Positions 59,276 through 64,000 of a stretch of 64,000 nt of DNA are shown here, piece by piece (within the stretch, counting starts at the first letter, position 1; each line of letters opens with the position of its first letter). Below the pieces are notes generated by a model that was not told the origin of the DNA, made no database searches, and worked only from the letters and a program-made list of their open reading frames with translations. The stretch lies in NCBI GenBank assembly GCA_050084985.1, contig JBITNC010000002.1:29574001-29638000 (forward strand). Reading direction: 5' to 3'. The translations under genes and the position numbers were made by a program. The DNA is from Nageia nagi (lineage: Eukaryota > Pinophyta).

Positions 59276-59564
59276 GGCGAAGGGGAAAGATTAACATTTG
59301 GGATTAAGACCGCGTCCAGAGGAAAATAGGCCGCAATGAAAGATCGAAGAGTCCGAGTTGGAGAATTGAACATTCCAGGAGAGAAGGAAGTCTGCAAAAT
59401 ACCTGAGCGCCATCATCAGGGAACCGAATCGTCGGTGATCTGCCCAATTTTGTAACAGTCGGCCAAGTGTCATATGTAGGTGATATCAGTTCAAGAAGGC
59501 CAGAATCTTGCGGCCGTTTTGTAAACGTTTCTATTCTGTAATCTTGTAACTGTTATTAATACAG

Positions 59565-59572
59565 TATAAATA
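59565..59572 (+). promoter_or_regulatory. TATA box of the solo LTR
   Basis: TATAAATA; the same sequence is at 61157-61164 on minus in the gag-only element's LTR. Confidence 0.7.
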
Positions 59573-60116
59573 TATGAAAATAAAGAGAAACTAGGGTCGG
59601 AAGCCTAGTATTGCCCTTTTCATTTGTTCTCGAAGACCTGTAGCTTCAGTCCGGTACTATGAAACCATCTTGACCTTTCTTGTCTAGCACTCGTAATTGT
59701 TATTCTTAATTTGGTTACATTGTGGCAGCTTAGCTTGTTTCCTGAGTAATAGTTGCGGGTTGCTAGTATAACTGTGTCTGCTACATGGTAGAGTAGAAGC
59801 TGGGGAGCTATTCAGAGAGTGAGGACTTGTTCTGTGGCTGCGACACTAGATTCAGGCCAAGGTTTCGCACACTGCGAAAGCCCGCGCTGAACTAGTGATC
59901 TACCCCTTTGCTTTCTCTCTCGTTACCCTATCCTTTTACTTCCTTTCTTGTTACCCTATCCTTTTGCTTAAATCTCTCGCTCCCTACTCTTTTTATCTCT
60001 TTCCTGTTACTTTTTCTCTACCCAATGGATAAGGAACCGGCCTTCTCCGGAGATCAGGCTGCGTCCTACAGCCTGTTCGTGAACTACTTTGGTTAAGATT
60101 GTTCCAGGCGCACATA

Positions 60117-60566
60117 TTACACAATCTCAATCAACAATCTCCATATGGTTGCTTTATTCACTTTCTTTTCATTGATAATCACCTTTTTGTTAGCCATAAG
60201 AGTGTGATCATACACATATTGGCTTAATTGTTTAGAAAGACTCATAAGGAAATGCTTCTTATAGGTAGTATTGTCAGAATCACTTGTGAAATAGGCTAAG
60301 GAGGTATAGTCCATGTAATACTTATCATATTGTGAGATGCCACAACACTTCATTTGGATAATTCATTATTGAGCTTATCCTTTGGCATCTTCAGTGCTTC
60401 CAATAAAGTCTCGTGCGAGAATGATCAGTAACTGTTTCAAGAAGTCATACTTATTTTGGGAATATTTTTGTTCCTTGAATTCTTATCTCCACTAGGTAGA
60501 CTTACCATCCCACTAAGACTTAAGGATACCCATAAAACATGGTGTTAGCTTGTCTAAGATGCACAT
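60117..60566 (-). pseudogene. Caulimovirid coat-region fragment upstream of the solo LTR
   Basis: The frame 60353-60137 (last residues of the open stretch are LTR sequence) and the broken frame above it continue collinearly into 58349 downwards once the solo LTR and one ATCTC copy are removed. I infer the coat-protein region from position; no motif proves it. Its upstream end is cut at 60567 by the gag-only element. Confidence 0.55.
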
Positions 60567-61916
60567 TGTTGATTAGGATTGTGTAATATATGCACCGTGA
60601 GCAATCTTAACCAAAGTAAATCATGAACAGACTATAGTGACAGTCTGATCTCCGGAGAAGGCCGGTTCCTTATCTATTGGGCATAGAAAAAGTAATAGGA
60701 AAGGAAATAAAAGGAGTAAAGTGCAAGGAATTCAAGCAAAAGGGTTAGGGTAACAGGAAAGAAATAAAAGGAGTAGAGTGCGAGGAATTTAAGCAAAAAG
60801 GCTTAGGGTAACAAGAGAGAAAGCAAAGGTGGATCACTAGTTCAGCGCGGGCTTTCACAGTGTGTGAAACCTTGGCCTGAATCTAGTGTAGCAGCTACGG
60901 TACAAGCTCTCACTCTCTAATAGTTTCCCAGCTTTACTCTACCATGTAGCAGACACAGTTATACTAGCAACCCGCAATTATCATTCAGGAAACAAGCCAA
61001 GCTGCCACGATGTAACCAAATTAAGAATGACAATTACGAGTGCTAGACAAGAAAGGTCAAGATGGTTTCATATTACTGATAAAAACTACAGGTCTTTGAG
61101 AACAAATGTAAAGAGCAATACTAGGCTTTCGACCCTTTTCTCATTTTATTTTCATATATTTATACTGTAGTAACAACAGTTACAAGAAGTGCAGAATAGA
61201 AACGGTTGCAAAACGGCTTCAAGATTCTAGCCTTCTTTTAACTGATACTACCTACATACGCCACTTGGCAGAATATTACAAAAATAGGCAAGATTGCAGA
61301 TGATATGATTCTTGACAACTGTGATCTGACCTTTTGCTAGCTTCGTCTCTACATTCCGGAATGTTTTACTCACTGGCTCCAGCTATTTGATCACTTTTTT
61401 ACTGCCCTCATCGCTTCCGGGCTCCGGTTTTGGGTTAAGGCCCGGAATCGCTGACGTCATCTCTTACCTCTGGAATATTTTGCTCACTGGCTCCAGCTAT
61501 TTGATAGCTCCTTACTGACCTCATCATCTCTGGAACCCAGTTTCATTCAAAAATGTGAATGTTGTTCTCCCCGTGATGTCATCTTCCCCTTCCGGAAATG
61601 TTTTACTCGCTTTCTCCAGAACCCGGGCCTTTCCATAACTGAGCTTTTATCATCTCATTTCGGAATGCTTTATCCACTGACTCTGATCTTTTAATCACCC
61701 CTTGCTGACATCATCATCTCCGAAACCTGGTCTTTGCCAAAATACGACTATCTTATCCTCTGTGATGTCATCATCTTATTCCAGAATTCTTTACTTCCGG
61801 ACTCCGGCCTATTTTGTTTGCTCCAGAAAAACTCCCGGGGATCTTAAAATGAACCCATGATTGCAAGTAAAGTACACCGGGGCTTTAATAAAGAATTTAT
61901 TATGTATGAATATACA
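60567..61916 (-). repeat. 3' LTR of the gag-only element
   Basis: 1350 bp; minus strand starts TGTATATTC and ends AATCAACA. It carries TGACGTCA-type sites at 61452, 61516 (TGACCTCA), 61574, 61706 and 61763, and TATAAATA at 61157-61164 (minus). Confidence 0.92.
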
Positions 61917-62108
61917 TTATGGCAACCTCTGAGGGAAAATTTTGCCTTTATCAAAGAGGAATTTAGAACCCAGTCCTAAAAGCAAAAACAAAAAATAATA
62001 CCAAAGCATTTCACTACTACATAGGGTCCGGAACCACATGGATTCGAATTTTTTTTTTTTTTAAAGAGCAATAAAAATGGCTTCATCATCTCCGGCTTAT
62101 GTCATCAG

Positions 62109-63346
62109 CTACACCAGGCGAGGAATGCCCCCACTTCTTGATAAATATTCTCGATATTGATAAATAGGACATGTGGTTTGTTCGTGAGAGCCATTGCAGG
62201 CCAAACACAAACCAGAGGCTGACCCGGAAGAGGAAGCTTGGCTTACATCATCATTCAACACATTCTGAGCCTTTTCTACAGTAGGATAAGGATATCTTCT
62301 TGCATCGCTTTGTCTACTTAGCATGGTAATCCGGTTTGCCATATTTCTACACAAATTTTGGAGTTCCTGAATCTCCGTCGATGAAGCTACCCCTTGATTC
62401 ATATTAAGCTGATGAGGGGCTGATAAGGCCAAGGGGGCTCTAGGGACTGGCAAGGTTGATGGCCACTGTTGGATAGGGGCGGGGATACTGGCCAGTGGTG
62501 GAGCCAAACTAATTACTTGAGGTCTCAAAATTTGCTGTTGGGCTGTTATTGGAAAATAAGGCATTGGTATGCGACTTGGCAATTTTCCAACTGCAATGAG
62601 ACAGGATTCAGCATACACTGCTTGTCTATAGACCTCTGGGAAAGTATTTACTCCGGAATTTTGGATTTGCAGAGAGAGATCCGGAGGAAAGGCTCTCAGG
62701 TAATACATTAAGGCTTGAAATTGCTGAGGCCTGACTGGCATGGGTACTCTCATCCAAGTTTTTTGGAATCTAATGTTGAAATCCAGGATATTTTCTTGCT
62801 CGTATCTTTTGATTGAAGTGAACTGTGTTAACAAGGAAAAGGGATCTCCTAATTCATTAAATTCCAAGATAAAGGGCTCTGCCAGTTGAGCCCAAGTAGT
62901 TATAGATCCGTTAGGAAGGCCCCTGTACCAATCTAGGACCTTTCCTTTGAAGGATTGAGCCAGTAATCTCACCATGACATCTTCATGCTGGATATTATGA
63001 ATCTTAGCTAGGCCAGCTACATCAACACAATGCTCGTAAGCCGTTTTCTCTGATGTTGCATCAAACTCCGGAAGGGTTTTAAAACATTTGCTGGGATGTC
63101 ATGCAACACTGCCAGGGCTATTGGTACCCCATTGTCCCATTCCGGATAGATATTCTGAACTGGATTAGCCATTGTAGGAGAGATGTTTCTAGTATGAAGA
63201 TCAGATGGTTCTGGCTTGGTAAAGGATTTTAGGGAGCTGATACTATTCAGAGACTTGGACTTGATCAGGGTCTTTCTCTTAGGAGTATCTAACATTCTAA
63301 AATTCGGTGCTTCTTTTACTGCTCTGGTTTTAGATCTAGTCCACAT
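62109..63346 (-). CDS. Gag polyprotein, one frameshift
   Basis: ATG at 63346 opens MWTRSKTRAVKEAPNFR. The frame shifts once near 63075-63085, in a GTTTTAAAAC stretch, and continues to a stop at 62109: about 410 residues in total. The second part reads GKVLDWYRGLPNGSITTWAQ, the retrotransposon gag signature (usually W...LP.GSI.SW..L), followed by RYEQENILDFNIRF. It ends with a proline-rich region and CLACNGSHEQTTC (62169-62207), a zinc-knuckle-like C-x2-C-x3-H-x4-C with one residue fewer than usual before the histidine. Gag forms the particle that packages element RNA. No pol follows. The frameshift would make this copy non-functional unless bypassed. Confidence 0.88.
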
Positions 63347-63434
63347 AAACTCCAGGTTGCAAAAGAAAGTGACAGGTTCAAAAGCACATATGATATTTAC
63401 AAATAATTTGCTTTAATACATACCATAGATAGTG

Positions 63435-63483
63435 CTTCAGCAGAGTCGCCAATAAGTTTCTTCGTGTCCCACCGGGCGTGCCA
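63435..63483 (-). promoter_or_regulatory. Leader motifs after the 5' LTR (primer site region)
   Basis: On minus, 11 bases past the LTR end, TTGGCACGCCCGGTGGGAC is followed by TTGGCGACTCTGCTGAAG (63452-63435). Both phrases resemble conserved leader sequences of plant Ty3 elements of the Tat/Ogre group. Which one pairs with a tRNA I cannot decide from sequence alone. Confidence 0.5.
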
Positions 63484-63494
63484 AAAAGAGATAT

Positions 63495-64000
63495 TGTTGA
63501 TTAAGATTGTGTAATATATGCACCGTGAGCAATCTTAACCAAAGTAAATCATGAACAGACTATAGTGACAGTCTGATCTCCGAAGAAGGCCGGTTCCTTA
63601 TCTATTGGGCATAGAAAAAGTAACAGGAAAGGAAATAAAAGGAGTAAAGTGCAAGGAATTCAAGCAAAAGGGTTAGGGTAACAGGAAAGAAATAAAAGGA
63701 GTAGAGTGCGAGGAATTTAAGCAAAAAGGCTTAGGGTAACAAGAGAGAAAGCAAAGGTGGATCACTAGTTCAGCGCGGGCTTTCACAGTGTGTGAAACCT
63801 TGGCCTGAATCTAGTGTAGCAGCTACGGTACAAGCTCTCACTCTCTAATAGTTTCCCAGCTTTACTCTACCATGTAGCAGACACAGTTATACTAGCAACC
63901 CGCAATTATCATTCAGGAAACAAGCCAAGCTGCCACGATGTAACCAAATTAAGAATGACAATTACGAGTGCTAGACAAGAAAGGTCAAGATGGTTTCATA
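63495..64000 (-). repeat. 5' LTR of the gag-only element, partial
   Basis: 506 bp present, matching 60567-61072 with three substitutions. The remaining approximately 840 bp, including U3, lie beyond the window. Confidence 0.92.

Larger units (their letters stand above)
58350..60136 (+). mobile_element. Solo LTR of a Ty3-type element
   Basis: 1787 bp from TGTAGATTCC to CAATCAACA, flanked by perfect ATCTC duplications (58345-58349 and 60137-60141) with no internal region. This is the product of LTR-LTR recombination. It is homologous, in reverse orientation, to the LTRs at 60567-61916 and 63495 onward. It is about 440 bp longer, mostly because of more copies of a repeat in U3 (58500-59280). 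TATAAATA at 59565-59572 marks the core promoter; a pyrimidine-rich stretch follows at 59900-60020. Confidence 0.95.
53925..60566 (-). mobile_element. Endogenous caulimovirid copy 2 (inverted)
   Basis: Read on minus: coat-type region (60566 to about 57750, split by the solo LTR), protease (about 57130), RT (56529 to about 56100), RNase H remnant (to about 55600), downstream ORF (55430-54873), intergenic region (54870-53925). It supplies the coat-protease-RT block that copy 1 has lost, and lacks the start of the main frame that copy 1 keeps. Numerous stops, frameshifts and a deletion show it cannot be expressed as a functional genome. Confidence 0.8.
60567..64000 (-). mobile_element. Gag-only LTR element (TR-GAG type), 5' LTR cut by window end
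   Basis: 3' LTR 60567-61916, interior 61917-63494, 5' LTR from 63495 past the window end. The interior of only 1.6 kb holds gag and no protease, RT, RNase H or integrase. Over the 506 comparable positions the two LTRs differ at three, all transitions, so insertion is recent compared with every other pair here. It inserted in the caulimovirid; the expected target duplication is CACAT (60562-60566), with its partner outside the window. Gag-only LTR elements depending on a helper are known in plants as TR-GAG. Confidence 0.9.

Noticed and set aside
59908-60096. 62-codon frame in the solo LTR ending MDKEPAFSGDQ...
   Set aside because: The matching sequence in the gag-only element's LTRs lacks the ATG and has early stops, so the frame is not conserved.
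60737-60765. GGGTTAGGGTAAC resembling telomere repeat
   Set aside because: Only about two imperfect units, not the plant TTTAGGG form, and it is part of the LTR sequence repeated at 63665.

Overview
The window looks like nuclear DNA of a seed plant with a large, repeat-rich genome. It holds one intron-containing ARM-repeat gene surrounded by tens of kilobases of nested LTR retrotransposons, LINE relics and an endogenous plant pararetrovirus. A gymnosperm such as a conifer would fit the AT-rich, decayed, deeply nested repeats, but nothing in the sequence proves it. There are no rRNA or convincing tRNA genes, no CRISPR arrays and no prokaryotic operons.

Layout. 1-281 is the edge of an LTR. 2668-4785 is a short non-autonomous LTR element on the minus strand, with a G-quadruplex-type tract beside its 3' LTR. 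7396-11677 (minus) is the only apparently intact host gene: two exons encoding a 510-residue ARM-repeat protein with no U-box. 13543-16146 (minus) is a decayed L1-type LINE, cut by a Copia-type non-autonomous element (16147 to about 24155, plus) that carries a 69-bp minisatellite. Element D (25150-29707, minus, duplication CTTTC) sits inside another LINE relic. From about 33.6 to 45.5 kb, a Copia gag fragment is interrupted by a complete but decayed Copia element B (34450 to about 45510, plus), and B is itself interrupted by element C (37390-42891, minus).

From about 45.5 to 60.6 kb lie two defective copies of one endogenous caulimovirid in opposite orientation. They are interrupted by element E (46585-50999, duplication GTAGA) and by a solo Ty3-type LTR (58350-60136, duplication ATCTC). 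From 60567 to the window edge is a young, gag-only LTR element of the same family as the solo LTR (its LTRs differ at 3 of 506 comparable positions).

How the parts relate. The LTRs of the left-edge element, the 16147 element, B, C, D and E share one plan: a roughly 35-bp palindrome, then a TATAAATA-like box, then a GTGGATGTACT...GGAACCACT block, then a tRNA-iMet-type primer site. They appear to be one broad Copia lineage in which B supplied coding capacity and the others are non-autonomous. The palindrome arms change together between families, and the Ty3-type LTRs carry an array of TGACGTCA-type sites at regular spacing. These two U3 features, the hairpin-rich leader arrays and the inverted pararetrovirus pair are the observations most worth checking. 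I found no evidence of a new multi-gene host system.
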